The notes under the pieces were generated by a model. That model searched no databases and had not been told where the DNA came from. It saw only the letters and a program-made list of their open reading frames with translations. Source: Bacilli bacterium (lineage in GTDB: Bacteria > Bacillota_I > Bacilli_A > RFN20 > CAG-826). Taken from it: a DNA stretch of 44,824 nt. The position numbers and the translations under genes are program-made. The stretch lies in NCBI GenBank assembly GCA_024680795.1, contig JAILBR010000062.1:1-44824 (forward strand). Direction: 5' to 3'. Below are positions 25,165-32,782 of the stretch, in pieces; position 1 is the stretch's first letter; every line of letters begins with the position of its first letter.

Positions 25165-25593
25165 ATGAACGCAAAATTACAAGATATTTATTCAAATTAT
25201 TTGAATCAAACCGAAGAAGAAAGAATTGCTGTTGCTCAAAAAGCAACTGCCGCTATTGCGGGATTCTTTTCTGAATCAGGTTTAACCCAAAAAGAAAGTT
25301 TAAATTTCTACATCAACATCGTGAGATTATTCGTTTCCGCTGATCGTAGATGTTCGCAACAAGAAGTAAATTTATTTAATAAGATTCTTGGTGTTGATTA
25401 TAGTTATGAAGATTTCTTCAATCTCACCAATGGTGGTTCTAATCCAGAATTTGTGAAAGCGATGGATGATATTATCGATACCATGCCAGAAGAACCAAAA
25501 ATCGCTGTCTGTGTATTAGGCTTAACTTTATTGGCCGCTGATGGCGAACTAAAAGAAAGTGAAATTGATATTTTCGAAAGAATCTTAGAATAG
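25165..25593 (+). CDS. TerB-like helical protein, paralog 2
   Basis: The protein has 142 residues and is closely related to the products of 23753 and 40245: FYINIVRLFVSADRRCSQQEVNLFNKIL, a central FFNLTNGG turn and an ending LLAADGELKESEIDIFERIL. A strong AAGGAG precedes ATG, and TATAAT at about 25141-25146 hints at an internal promoter. It ends the TerB/transglutaminase/TerB cluster before a strong terminator. The shared motifs suggest the paralogs bind the same type of partner or metal. Confidence 0.7.
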   Translation: MNAKLQDIYSNYLNQTEEERIAVAQKATAAIAGFFSESGLTQKESLNFYINIVRLFVSADRRCSQQEVNLFNKILGVDYSYEDFFNLTNGGSNPEFVKAMDDIIDTMPEEPKIAVCVLGLTLLAADGELKESEIDIFERILE

Positions 25594-25613
25594 AAAATTA
25601 GCGCAATAAAAAT

Positions 25614-25637
25614 GACCACCTTAGGTGGTCTTTTTTT
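25614..25637 (+). terminator. Rho-independent terminator
   Basis: GACCACC-TTA-GGTGGTC is a perfect 7-bp stem followed by TTTTTTT. It ends the TerB cluster. Confidence 0.92.
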
Positions 25638-25640
25638 CTT

Positions 25641-26162
25641 CTAGAAATTCTCGTCTATTCGATGCGCAACTCTATACGCTGCCACATCATTTATCAAAGA
25701 TGAAGTGAAACCAACGACAAGTAGGAAAGGAATGCTAATCAAGAAAGTCATCAAGGCTTGCTTTGGAGAACTATAAACCTTCAAAACAAAGTAGTTAAAT
25801 AAAACAAGAGCAGGGGTGATAGCTAGATAATAGATTATTGTGATGATTAAAGTCGCTAATAATCTATAACGCATATTTCCTTCATAAGTCTCATTTTTAA
25901 TTCCAAATAAGCCAGTGAACCATCTTCCTATTTGCAATAAAGGCACATATAGCGAAACTAGAGTAGCGATAGTCATACCGACTAAAAAGTTATATAGAAT
26001 GTTCAGCCAGTTAAAAGATAAAAAGTTGATTGTTAAAACGCCAGCGTCAAAATCACTAGCGCCAATAATCGCTGAAGTTAAGCATAAAGCAAAACAAACT
26101 GGGATATTAACTAATAGTCCATAGACAAATGTTGCTAAACGGAAAGTGTTAATTTTCTTCAT
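25641..26162 (-). CDS. Four-helix membrane protein of unknown function
   Basis: The protein has 173 residues and four hydrophobic segments (about 8-33, 52-76, 100-124 and 134-158), with short charged loops and both ends probably inside. It has no motif that I recognise. On the minus strand TATAAT (about 26195-26200) gives a leader of about 30 bases, but no good ribosome-binding site is seen before ATG 26162. It diverges from the HAD phosphatase gene at 26237. Confidence 0.65.
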   Translation of the reverse strand: MKKINTFRLATFVYGLLVNIPVCFALCLTSAIIGASDFDAGVLTINFLSFNWLNILYNFLVGMTIATLVSLYVPLLQIGRWFTGLFGIKNETYEGNMRYRLLATLIITIIYYLAITPALVLFNYFVLKVYSSPKQALMTFLISIPFLLVVGFTSSLINDVAAYRVAHRIDENF

Positions 26163-26236
26163 AAGGCTACAATTTTAAATGTCTAGTGAAATTATATCAA
26201 TATTTCTTTTATAATTAGTATCTTTTCTGTAACATA

Positions 26237-26869
26237 ATGGAGAAGATGGATAAGCATAACGTATTTTTCTTTGATTTCGATGGCACTTTAGTGGATTCAA
26301 GAGAATCGCTTGAGCTAGTTTTTAAAGGTGCTTATAACGCAGTTGGAGTGGATGTCAGCCCTGATTACATTGTCAGACTAATGAGAGTTCAGCTCCAACA
26401 AGGCTATAAAGAACTTAACGCTCCAGAAGATAAAATCGATATTTTCGCTAGTGAGATTATTCGCCTACTAGATGATGAAGAAGTATTAAAAAAGACAAAA
26501 ATATTTTATGATACGATAGAGACCCTAGAGGGCTTATATAAGGCTGGAAAAACTCTCGCAATTGTTACTAGTAACAATAGGAAACATGTTGGTGATGTAT
26601 TAAGATTCTTAGGAATCGATGAGAAATTATTCTCAATTGTTATCGGAAATCAAGAAACAAAAAGGCATAAACCGTTTCCTGATCCAATCTTAAAAGCCAT
26701 AGAAGAACTAAATGTTTCTAGAGAAGGTGTATGTTACGTTGGAGATGGACTAGATGATATGACTAGTTCGGTTGCTGCGGGTATCGACCCAATTTTATTA
26801 GATAGACGCAGGGAATATGACAAAGAGAGTTATAGTAAAATATATTCCCTAAAAGATCTATTAGACTAA
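26237..26869 (+). CDS. HAD hydrolase, phosphoglycolate phosphatase-like
   Basis: This 210-residue cytoplasmic protein has HAD motif I FFDFDGTLVDS near residue 12, a helical cap, motif II IVTSNNRK, the lysine region RHKPFPDP and motif III/IV YVGDGLDDM. It fits the Gph/PpaX subgroup that dephosphorylates small phosphates. An alternative start at ATG 26246 would give a protein three residues shorter; neither has a well-spaced ribosome-binding site. A TATAAT about 22 bases upstream suggests a short leader. Confidence 0.87.
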   Translation: MEKMDKHNVFFFDFDGTLVDSRESLELVFKGAYNAVGVDVSPDYIVRLMRVQLQQGYKELNAPEDKIDIFASEIIRLLDDEEVLKKTKIFYDTIETLEGLYKAGKTLAIVTSNNRKHVGDVLRFLGIDEKLFSIVIGNQETKRHKPFPDPILKAIEELNVSREGVCYVGDGLDDMTSSVAAGIDPILLDRRREYDKESYSKIYSLKDLLD

Positions 26870-26871
26870 TG

Positions 26872-26895
26872 AGCCATCGTAAAGATGGTTTTTTA
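26872..26895 (+). terminator. Rho-independent terminator
   Basis: AGCCATC, GTAAA loop, GATGGTT, then TTTT. It begins just after the HAD hydrolase stop codon. Confidence 0.85.
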
Positions 26896-26913
26896 ATAGG
26901 CGAAAAAATAAAG

Positions 26914-26957
26914 TTATAAAACAAAACATTGTTTTATAAAATATTTATATGTATAAT
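26914..26957 (+). promoter_or_regulatory. Promoter of Sel1 gene with overlapping inverted repeat
   Basis: TTGTTT (26929-26934), a 17-base spacer and TATAAT (26952-26957, preceded by TG) lie six bases from ATG 26964. A 9-bp inverted repeat (TTATAAAAC 26914-26922, GTTTTATAA 26931-26939) covers the -35 box, suggesting repressor control. Confidence 0.65.
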
Positions 26958-26963
26958 AAAATT

Positions 26964-27749
26964 ATGATAGAAACAGAATTAGAAAGATATCACACATTAT
27001 CCAATCTTGGTGACATTGAAGCCATCCATCAGCTTATCGATTACTATTTAGAAATAGGTGATCAGAAAAAAGCCTTTTTAAATGCGAAAAGATTTGAATA
27101 TATTGAAGATAAAGAGGGTTATCGTAAACTAGGATATTTCTATGAACACGGAATATCCACTGATGTTGATTTAGAAGTGGCAAAAGACTATTACCTAAAA
27201 GCATATTTATTGGGTGATTATCTTTCTGGATATAATCTAGCCTTAATATTTTTAAGAGAAGAAAGATTTTTTGAATGTGCGATGTATTTACCTCTAGCGG
27301 TTTATAACAATCACTTACCTTCAGTTAAACTTTTAGCAACCCTTTATCTAAAAGGTGATGGGTTAGAAAAGAATGTGGAAGTAGCATTAAACTTATTTAA
27401 GTTAGCGGTCTCACTAGGAGATAAAACTTCTTTTTATAAAATTGGAAAGATACTTTTTGAACGTGGCGATCATATTGAAGCATCTAAATATTTATTAGAT
27501 GCAGTCAAAAATAATGATTATGATGCCTGTTATTTACTAGCTACCTCTTATTTAAGAGGATTAGGCGTTTCAATCAATGTGCAAAAAGCGATGGAACTAT
27601 ACGAAATCGGCGCTGATCATGACAATATTAAATGTATGCATGCTTTAGCTATGCATTATCAAAAAGGCATAGGAGTGAAGCAAGATTTAGAAAAATCTCA
27701 AACTCTTTTAGAGAGGATAAAAATAGTTAAAGAAGCCAAGCAAAAGTAG
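26964..27749 (+). CDS. Sel1/TPR-like repeat protein
   Basis: This 261-residue soluble protein is built of helical Sel1-like repeats: GYRKLGYFYEHGISTDVDLEVAKDYY, then units with LATLYLKGDGLEKN, LATSYLRGLGVSIN and LAMHYQKGIGVKQD, each of about 36 residues. Such repeats mediate protein-protein contacts. An upstream ATG at 26949 is in frame, but it lies inside the promoter between the -35 box and the -10 box, so the real start is ATG 26964, making a leaderless mRNA. The partner is unknown. Confidence 0.8.
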   Translation: MIETELERYHTLSNLGDIEAIHQLIDYYLEIGDQKKAFLNAKRFEYIEDKEGYRKLGYFYEHGISTDVDLEVAKDYYLKAYLLGDYLSGYNLALIFLREERFFECAMYLPLAVYNNHLPSVKLLATLYLKGDGLEKNVEVALNLFKLAVSLGDKTSFYKIGKILFERGDHIEASKYLLDAVKNNDYDACYLLATSYLRGLGVSINVQKAMELYEIGADHDNIKCMHALAMHYQKGIGVKQDLEKSQTLLERIKIVKEAKQK

Positions 27750-27816
27750 GTTTTAGTAAAAAAAGTTTATAAAAATCTCAATATATGTAATAATTTACAT
27801 AGATTTAGGGAATTTT

Positions 27817-28860
27817 ATGGAAAAAGCAGATATTAAAACAATTAAAGAAGTTGGCGGAAGAAAAGTCATCCATCCATTCATGGCTGGAAATATAGTATAT
27901 TCATTATTAATTTTGCTCATTATTGGTTTTCCAGTGGGCGTATTTTTTGTACCACTCGTCTATTTCGGCGGATTTGGTGCTGAATTACAATTAACAGGTC
28001 TTGAACTTTTCAAGTATTACTTGATTGATTTCTGGCAAAAGTTGGAACCTCCGGCGGGCATTATGGCTCTTATTGCTACCGCTAAAGATGAAATGATGGC
28101 GGAAGTTTACCGCTATATCATGCTTGGACAAGCAGCATTCATCGCAGTTTTCATTATTACTGCTTTTATCGCTTTAATCATTTTTATCGTCAGTTTATCT
28201 AAAGGATATTTAAGACATCCAAGAGGAGTGAAGAGCTTAGCAACTATTAACTTTATCTTCTCAATCTTCTTCTCGTTATCTTTCTTATTCTACTATATCG
28301 CCGGCCTTGTAAATGGCTTAGCTCCTGAGACAATCTTTATGTGGTTCTCATTTGTGGTCATGGGTGGAGCGTTAATTTTCTTGATTATTATCTCAATTGT
28401 TTATACACATCACTACGCTGATTGCTTATATGAAAATGATCTTGAATTCCATGAAGATGAGACCAAAGAAGTGGTTACTCATGTCACTGAAGTCCATGAA
28501 GTTACTAAAGTAAACTATGAAGCACCTACTACTTTACCACAAGATATTACCTCTATTGGTGGACATGAATTCTCCGCTAATCAAAACTTACAAGTTGCTA
28601 ATATCCCAGTTGGTATTGAATCTCTTGGTGCTAGCGCTTTCTCAAACTGCTTAAAACTTAGAGTTGTTTCTCTTCCGGATTCCGTTAAAGAAATCGGATA
28701 TAACTGTTTCTATAACTGTGTTTCATTAGAAAGACTTAACTATGCTGGAACCAAGGAACAATGGAGACACATTAAAAGAGGTAGTAACTGGTTAGCAAAA
28801 GCTAAGACTACCGAAGTTGTCTGTGTTGACGGACCAATCATTGTTAACCCATATCATTAA
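27817..28860 (+). CDS. Membrane protein with C-terminal BspA-like leucine-rich repeat
   Basis: The protein has 347 residues and four hydrophobic segments (about 26-52, 105-130, 143-170 and 178-200). Residues 238-347 contain LRR_5/BspA-type repeats (LPQDITSIGGHEFSANQNL, LPDSVKEIGYNCFYNCVSL) capped by the usual ending with TKEQWRHIKRGSNW. BspA repeats bind host or bacterial surface molecules when exposed; the topology here is not certain. TAGGGA precedes ATG. It overlaps the LicD gene by one base, so the two are co-translated. Confidence 0.82.
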   Translation: MEKADIKTIKEVGGRKVIHPFMAGNIVYSLLILLIIGFPVGVFFVPLVYFGGFGAELQLTGLELFKYYLIDFWQKLEPPAGIMALIATAKDEMMAEVYRYIMLGQAAFIAVFIITAFIALIIFIVSLSKGYLRHPRGVKSLATINFIFSIFFSLSFLFYYIAGLVNGLAPETIFMWFSFVVMGGALIFLIIISIVYTHHYADCLYENDLEFHEDETKEVVTHVTEVHEVTKVNYEAPTTLPQDITSIGGHEFSANQNLQVANIPVGIESLGASAFSNCLKLRVVSLPDSVKEIGYNCFYNCVSLERLNYAGTKEQWRHIKRGSNWLAKAKTTEVVCVDGPIIVNPYH

Positions 28861-29741
28861 TGGAAAACTATATTGTTGATAACAACATATATACACTTGC
28901 TAAAAATAAGAATAAAGACAATGTCACAAATAAACAAATACAGGACATTGTTTTTAAAATTATCTTAGAAATTGACCGCGTCTGTCGCAAACATAACATC
29001 CCATACGCACTTAGCTTTGGCAGCGCTTTAGGGTTAAATAATTATGGCGGATTCATCCCCTGGGATGATGACGCTGATATATCAATGGAATATAGCGATT
29101 ACCTGCGCTTTGTCGATGTACTTACTAAAGAAATCAGTGAAGATTTCACATTTGAATGCTATGAAGTCGATAATCGAGCCTCGGTTTTAATTCCGGCAAT
29201 GAAGGTTAGATATAAGCATTCTTTTATAAAAGAAAAAAATGATTTCACTTTGCCAAATAGAACCAAACGCGGAAATGGTATTTTCGTCGATGTTTCACCT
29301 TTAATTAATGTTCCTAATAATGAAAAAGAACTAAAAAAGTTAATTTGGAAATCGAAGTGGTCACTCATTCCTTTTATGGCTTTAGAGACTTTATGCCATA
29401 TCAACCTTAAAGGCTTAAAAAAGAAATTAAAGAATTTTGAAAAAGAAGTTAATGAAAAATATAAAGATAGTGGTTATGTTTCTCAAACCGTGATTATTCC
29501 TTTCCAAGAATATCCAAAGAAGATTGTTGAACATCTCTCTTTCCCTAAAGAAGTTATCTATCCTTTTAAAGAATATATATTTAATGGAAAGAAACTTTAT
29601 TCGTTTAATAATGTCGAGGAATTTTGTCGACTTAGATATGGAGAAAAGTCTCTTAAGATTAAAGATGGTGATAAATATAAAGCACCATTCAGCCAAAGTG
29701 AATCCGGCGGCCATCTAAAGATTGTGGAAATTTATAAATAA
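28860..29741 (+). CDS. LicD-family phosphotransferase
   Basis: The protein has 293 residues. The LicD nucleotidyltransferase-like core is clear: CRKHNIPYALSFGSALG, then GGFIPWDDDADISMEYSDYLRF with its metal-binding acidic cluster. LicD enzymes transfer phosphocholine or a similar group from a CDP-activated donor onto surface glycans or teichoic acids. The coupling to the membrane LRR gene points to a shared role at the envelope. No choline-uptake genes are seen nearby, so the donor is not certain. Confidence 0.88.
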   Translation: MENYIVDNNIYTLAKNKNKDNVTNKQIQDIVFKIILEIDRVCRKHNIPYALSFGSALGLNNYGGFIPWDDDADISMEYSDYLRFVDVLTKEISEDFTFECYEVDNRASVLIPAMKVRYKHSFIKEKNDFTLPNRTKRGNGIFVDVSPLINVPNNEKELKKLIWKSKWSLIPFMALETLCHINLKGLKKKLKNFEKEVNEKYKDSGYVSQTVIIPFQEYPKKIVEHLSFPKEVIYPFKEYIFNGKKLYSFNNVEEFCRLRYGEKSLKIKDGDKYKAPFSQSESGGHLKIVEIYK

Positions 29742-29749
29742 TTATTTAT

Positions 29750-29780
29750 ATCCTTATATATTAATATAGGGATTTTTTAT
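29750..29780 (+). terminator. Rho-independent terminator
   Basis: ATCCTTATAT, loop ATTA, ATATAGGGAT (10 bp, one wobble pair), then TTTTTT. It ends the LRR-LicD operon. Confidence 0.8.
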
Positions 29781-29788
29781 AATACCTC

Positions 29789-29816
29789 TTGAAACAAAAA
29801 TAATATGGATTATAAT
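29789..29816 (+). promoter_or_regulatory. Promoter of htpG
   Basis: TTGAAA (29789-29794), a 16-base spacer and TATAAT (29811-29816) give a start near 29823, right at the edge of the CIRCE element. Confidence 0.8.
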
Positions 29817-29824
29817 ATCATGTG

Positions 29825-29851
29825 TTGGCACTCAAAAGGTGAGAGTGCTAA
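29825..29851 (+). promoter_or_regulatory. CIRCE operator for HrcA
   Basis: TTGGCACTC, nine bases, GAGTGCTAA matches the CIRCE consensus with one change in the left arm (G for A). It lies just after the -10 box and before the htpG ribosome-binding site, so HrcA should repress htpG. In Bacillus htpG is not a CIRCE gene; this arrangement differs. Confidence 0.93.
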
Positions 29852-29866
29852 AAGGAGTGAAAAACA

Positions 29867-31786
29867 ATGAAAGAAGTCAAAAAATTTGAAACTGAATCGA
29901 AACAGTTATTATCTTTAATGATCAACTCTATTTATTCTAATAACGAGATTTTCTTACGTGAACTTATCTCTAATGCGAGTGACGCAATTGATAAATATCG
30001 TTATCAGTCTTTAACTAACGTTGAAAAGTTCCCTTTAAGAGAACATGAAATTAATATCAGCGTCGATAAAAAGAAAAGAACTATATCTATTTCTGATAAT
30101 GGTATTGGTATGAATAAGGAAGAACTTATCAACAATTTAGGTACCATTGCTAAAAGTGGTTCTAAAGAATTCTTGGAAAAACTAAATGAGGCCAAAGAAA
30201 AAGAAGATGTAAATATCATCGGTCAATTTGGTGTCGGCTTCTATAGCGCTTTTATGGTCGCTAATAAGATTTTAGTGGAATCTAAAAAAGAAGGCGAACA
30301 AGCTTATAAATTCACAAGTGATGGTGAAGACTCATATACCATCGAAGAAAGTGATAAGGCTGATGGAGGTACATCAATCACTATTTTCTTAAAGAAAAAT
30401 GAAAAAGAAGTGAACTATGATCGATATTTGGAAGAATATGAGATTAAGTCACTAGTCAAAAAATATAGTGATTACATCCGTTATCCAATCAAAATGTTAG
30501 TGACAAAGAGTCGTCCAAAACTCGATAAAGATGGTAAAGAAATCGAAGGAAAGAGTGAAGAATATCAAGAACTCGAAACCCTTAACTCCATGATTCCTTT
30601 ATGGAAGAAGAATAAAGGTGATGTCACCGAAGAAGAGCTCAATAATTTCTATAAAGAAAAATTTGGTGATTATGAAGATCCACTCATCTCTTTGTTCGTC
30701 AAAGTTGATGGCTCAATCGTCTATGATTCTTTACTATATATTCCAAGCCATCAACCATATAACTTATATAGCGATAGTTATGAAAAAGGCTTACAATTAT
30801 ATTCCAAAGGAATATTTATTAAAGAAAGAGCCCCTGAACTCGTTCCTGATTATCTGAAATTCGTTAAAGGTTTAGTGGATTCTCCAGACTTTAATCTAAA
30901 TATTTCTCGTGAGATTCTTCAAGAGACTCCAATGATGAAGAAAGTCAGTGAGAATATCGAAAAGAAGATTGTCGCTGAGCTTAAGAAAACTAAGGAAAAC
31001 GATAAGGATAAATATAAGAAATTCTGGGAAGCTTTTGGAGAACATATCAAGTTTGGCATTTATCAAACATATGGGATGAAAAAAGACCTTCTTCAAGACC
31101 TACTTATCTTTAAATCTTTAAATAGTGAAGATGAATTTATCTCTTTAAAGGATTATATCGATAAAAAAGAAAAGGATCAAAAATACATCTACTATGCTTC
31201 TGGCGAAAGCGCTGACGCCATCAAGAGATTGCCTCAAATTGAGAAGTATCGTAAAAATGGTATCGATGTTCTTCTTCTCGACCAAAAGATTGATGAATTC
31301 GCCATCATGATGCTCAGAGAATATGAAAAAGTGGAATTCAAATCTATCTCTGATGAAGCAAATGATGAAATGAGTGATGAAGAAAAAGAAAAGATTGAAA
31401 ACATTACCACAGATAATAAGAGACTCATTGATAATCTAAAAGAAGCTCTCGCTGGCGATGTTGACGATGTCGTTATATCTAATAAACTTGTTGATTCCCC
31501 AGTTTGTTTATCCACCAAAGATGGCTTATCTCTAGAAATGGAGAAAACTCTTAATGAACAACCTGGCATGGAAGAAGAAGTGAAAGCGCAAAAAGTATTA
31601 GAGATTAATCCTTCCCATGAGTTATTCCTCGCTTTATCTGAAATTCAAAATGATGACGAACTCGTTAAAGCATATGCATCGATTTTATATGATGAAGCTA
31701 TGCTTCTTGAAGGAAGAGATATTAAAGATACATCTGAATTTGTCAGAAAAGTAAACGAATTATTCTCTAAAGCAATAAAAAAATAA
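29867..31786 (+). CDS. htpG: Molecular chaperone HtpG (Hsp90)
   Basis: This 639-residue, ATP-driven, dimeric cytoplasmic chaperone has the full GHKL ATPase signatures: ELISNASDAIDKYR, ISDNGIGMNKEEL, and GQFGVGFYSAFMV. The middle domain (SLFVKVDGSIVYDSLLYIPSH, NLNISREILQE) and the C-terminal dimerisation domain are both complete. AAGGAG precedes ATG. A CIRCE site places it under HrcA control. No clear terminator follows; the AT-rich gap contains the promoter of the next gene. Confidence 0.98.
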   Translation: MKEVKKFETESKQLLSLMINSIYSNNEIFLRELISNASDAIDKYRYQSLTNVEKFPLREHEINISVDKKKRTISISDNGIGMNKEELINNLGTIAKSGSKEFLEKLNEAKEKEDVNIIGQFGVGFYSAFMVANKILVESKKEGEQAYKFTSDGEDSYTIEESDKADGGTSITIFLKKNEKEVNYDRYLEEYEIKSLVKKYSDYIRYPIKMLVTKSRPKLDKDGKEIEGKSEEYQELETLNSMIPLWKKNKGDVTEEELNNFYKEKFGDYEDPLISLFVKVDGSIVYDSLLYIPSHQPYNLYSDSYEKGLQLYSKGIFIKERAPELVPDYLKFVKGLVDSPDFNLNISREILQETPMMKKVSENIEKKIVAELKKTKENDKDKYKKFWEAFGEHIKFGIYQTYGMKKDLLQDLLIFKSLNSEDEFISLKDYIDKKEKDQKYIYYASGESADAIKRLPQIEKYRKNGIDVLLLDQKIDEFAIMMLREYEKVEFKSISDEANDEMSDEEKEKIENITTDNKRLIDNLKEALAGDVDDVVISNKLVDSPVCLSTKDGLSLEMEKTLNEQPGMEEEVKAQKVLEINPSHELFLALSEIQNDDELVKAYASILYDEAMLLEGRDIKDTSEFVRKVNELFSKAIKK

Positions 31787-31794
31787 AATAACCA

Positions 31795-31822
31795 TTGCTA
31801 TTTTAAAAAATAGGACTATACT
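31795..31822 (+). promoter_or_regulatory. Promoter of the 75-residue orphan gene
   Basis: TTGCTA (31795-31800), a 16-base spacer and TATACT (31817-31822) predict a start near 31829 and a leader of about 77 bases. Confidence 0.6.
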
Positions 31823-31839
31823 TATGTGTTCCAAATAAA

Positions 31840-31898
31840 AGGGATACCTCCAACGTCCCAAGCAAGACGTTAAAAGGCTAGAAGACTGAAAGGAGGCA
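31840..31898 (+). promoter_or_regulatory. Shine-Dalgarno-sequestering leader fold
   Basis: GATACCTCC near the 5' end can pair with GGAGGCATC, which contains the ribosome-binding site, with one A-C mismatch. Inside, AACGTC and GACGTT form a 6-bp hairpin. The leader could thus hide the translation start until heat or a ligand opens it. Confidence 0.5.
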
Positions 31899-31905
31899 TC
31901 TTGAA

Positions 31906-32133
31906 ATGAAAAAGTATAGATTAGAAGCAGTTATCGACGGCAAGTTTATTAGCTTTGACCGCGAATTCGGTTCAAGGAACTCCGCCATTGCGTACTTATA
32001 TGGATATTGCGACATGCATTTCATCCCTGAACCTGTCATCAATGACGAGTATCAAATCGACGATAATAAGCATGATATTGAATACATGACTGACTATGAC
32101 AATAGATTTAGAGTCACAAGAATCGAACAATAA
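31906..32133 (+). CDS. Small acidic protein of unknown function
   Basis: The protein has 75 residues and I do not recognise the family. It starts MKKYRLEAVIDGKFISF and is rich in Asp and Tyr (YCDMHFIPEPVINDEYQID, MTDYDNRF), with a likely beta-alpha-beta content. GGAGG sits upstream of ATG inside the 3' strand of a predicted leader stem. It has its own promoter and a strong terminator, so it is a single-gene unit between htpG and the rimP operon. Confidence 0.65.
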   Translation: MKKYRLEAVIDGKFISFDREFGSRNSAIAYLYGYCDMHFIPEPVINDEYQIDDNKHDIEYMTDYDNRFRVTRIEQ

Positions 32134-32145
32134 CTACTAAAAAAT

Positions 32146-32180
32146 GGGCCATTTCGATATAGAAGTGGTCCTTTATTTTG
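32146..32180 (+). terminator. Rho-independent terminator
   Basis: GGGCCATTTC, loop GATATA, GAAGTGGTCC (10 bp with two wobble pairs), then TTTATTTT. Confidence 0.88.
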
Positions 32181-32198
32181 AAAAAAGATAAAAAAGTA

Positions 32199-32228
32199 TT
32201 GATATATATTTAAAATATAAAGTATATT
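32199..32228 (+). promoter_or_regulatory. Promoter of rimP-nusA-infB operon
   Basis: TTGATA (32199-32204), an 18-base spacer and TATATT (32223-32228). The leader would be about 75 bases long, nearly all of it folded. Confidence 0.6.
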
Positions 32229-32232
32229 ATAT

Positions 32233-32297
32233 GTGCGTTTCCACGGAAGCGTACAATACTCTGAATAAGAGTGGCCAGGTTGCCACTCTTTGTTTTT
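32233..32297 (+). promoter_or_regulatory. Transcription attenuator in the rimP leader
   Basis: A first hairpin (GTGCGTTTC, CACG loop, GAAGCGTAC) is followed by ACTCT (32258-32262), which can pair with AGAGT (32268-32272). The same AGAGT begins a perfect terminator stem (AAGAGTGGC 32267-32275, GCCACTCTT 32282-32290) followed by TTTGTTTTT. The two pairings exclude each other, so this is an antiterminator/terminator switch ahead of the whole operon. NusA-dependent feedback is a plausible control, as reported for the Bacillus nusA operon. Confidence 0.65.
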
Positions 32298-32310
32298 GAA
32301 GGAGATAGGG

Positions 32311-32769
32311 ATGGATATTAACTATTTAAAACCATTACTTGAATCAAAGATTAATGAGCTTGGTTATGAACTAATTGAGATTAAAGTAAGAAGGGAACAA
32401 GGAGACTTAGTCTTATCAATCGTTGTTGATCGCGTTGAACCAATTGACATGAACGCCATCGTCGAAGTTTCTGGAGCAATCTCTAGCTATCTAGATGAGA
32501 TTGATAAGTCAGAAGAGAAATATTTCCTTGATGTTTCTTCCTTAGGAGCGGAAAAACCCCTCAAAGTGGAAGACCTTCCTAAATATGTATCTCGATATGT
32601 TAATGTTCATATCACTAATCCGATCGAAGGAGAAAACATCTTCGAAGGTGAATTAAGTGAAGTTAATGATGATTCAATCACTATCACATATAAAGTCAAA
32701 ACCAGAGTAAAAAAAGTGGTTATATTACAAAGTAATATATATAAAATTCGTTTAGCAATTAAATTTTAA
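32311..32769 (+). CDS. rimP: Ribosome maturation factor RimP
   Basis: This 152-residue protein helps 30S subunit assembly. Its N-terminal domain has the typical ESKINELGYELIEIKVRREQGDLVLSIVVD-like layout and a VSGAISSYLDE segment, then YFLDVSSLGAEKPL and a small C-terminal Sm-like barrel (EGELSEVNDDSITI). AAGGAGA lies six bases before ATG 32311; an in-frame TTG at 32290 lies in the T-run of the attenuator and is rejected. It is first gene of the operon. Confidence 0.93.
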   Translation: MDINYLKPLLESKINELGYELIEIKVRREQGDLVLSIVVDRVEPIDMNAIVEVSGAISSYLDEIDKSEEKYFLDVSSLGAEKPLKVEDLPKYVSRYVNVHITNPIEGENIFEGELSEVNDDSITITYKVKTRVKKVVILQSNIYKIRLAIKF

Positions 32770-32782
32770 GGAGTGATTATTT

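Noticed and set aside
23753-25593. Tellurite resistance operon
   Set aside because: Only TerB-like domains occur; no terC, terD or terZ genes are in the window.
32290-32310. TTG start for rimP at 32290
   Set aside because: It lies in the T-run of the attenuator; ATG 32311 has a well-spaced AAGGAGA and matches family length.
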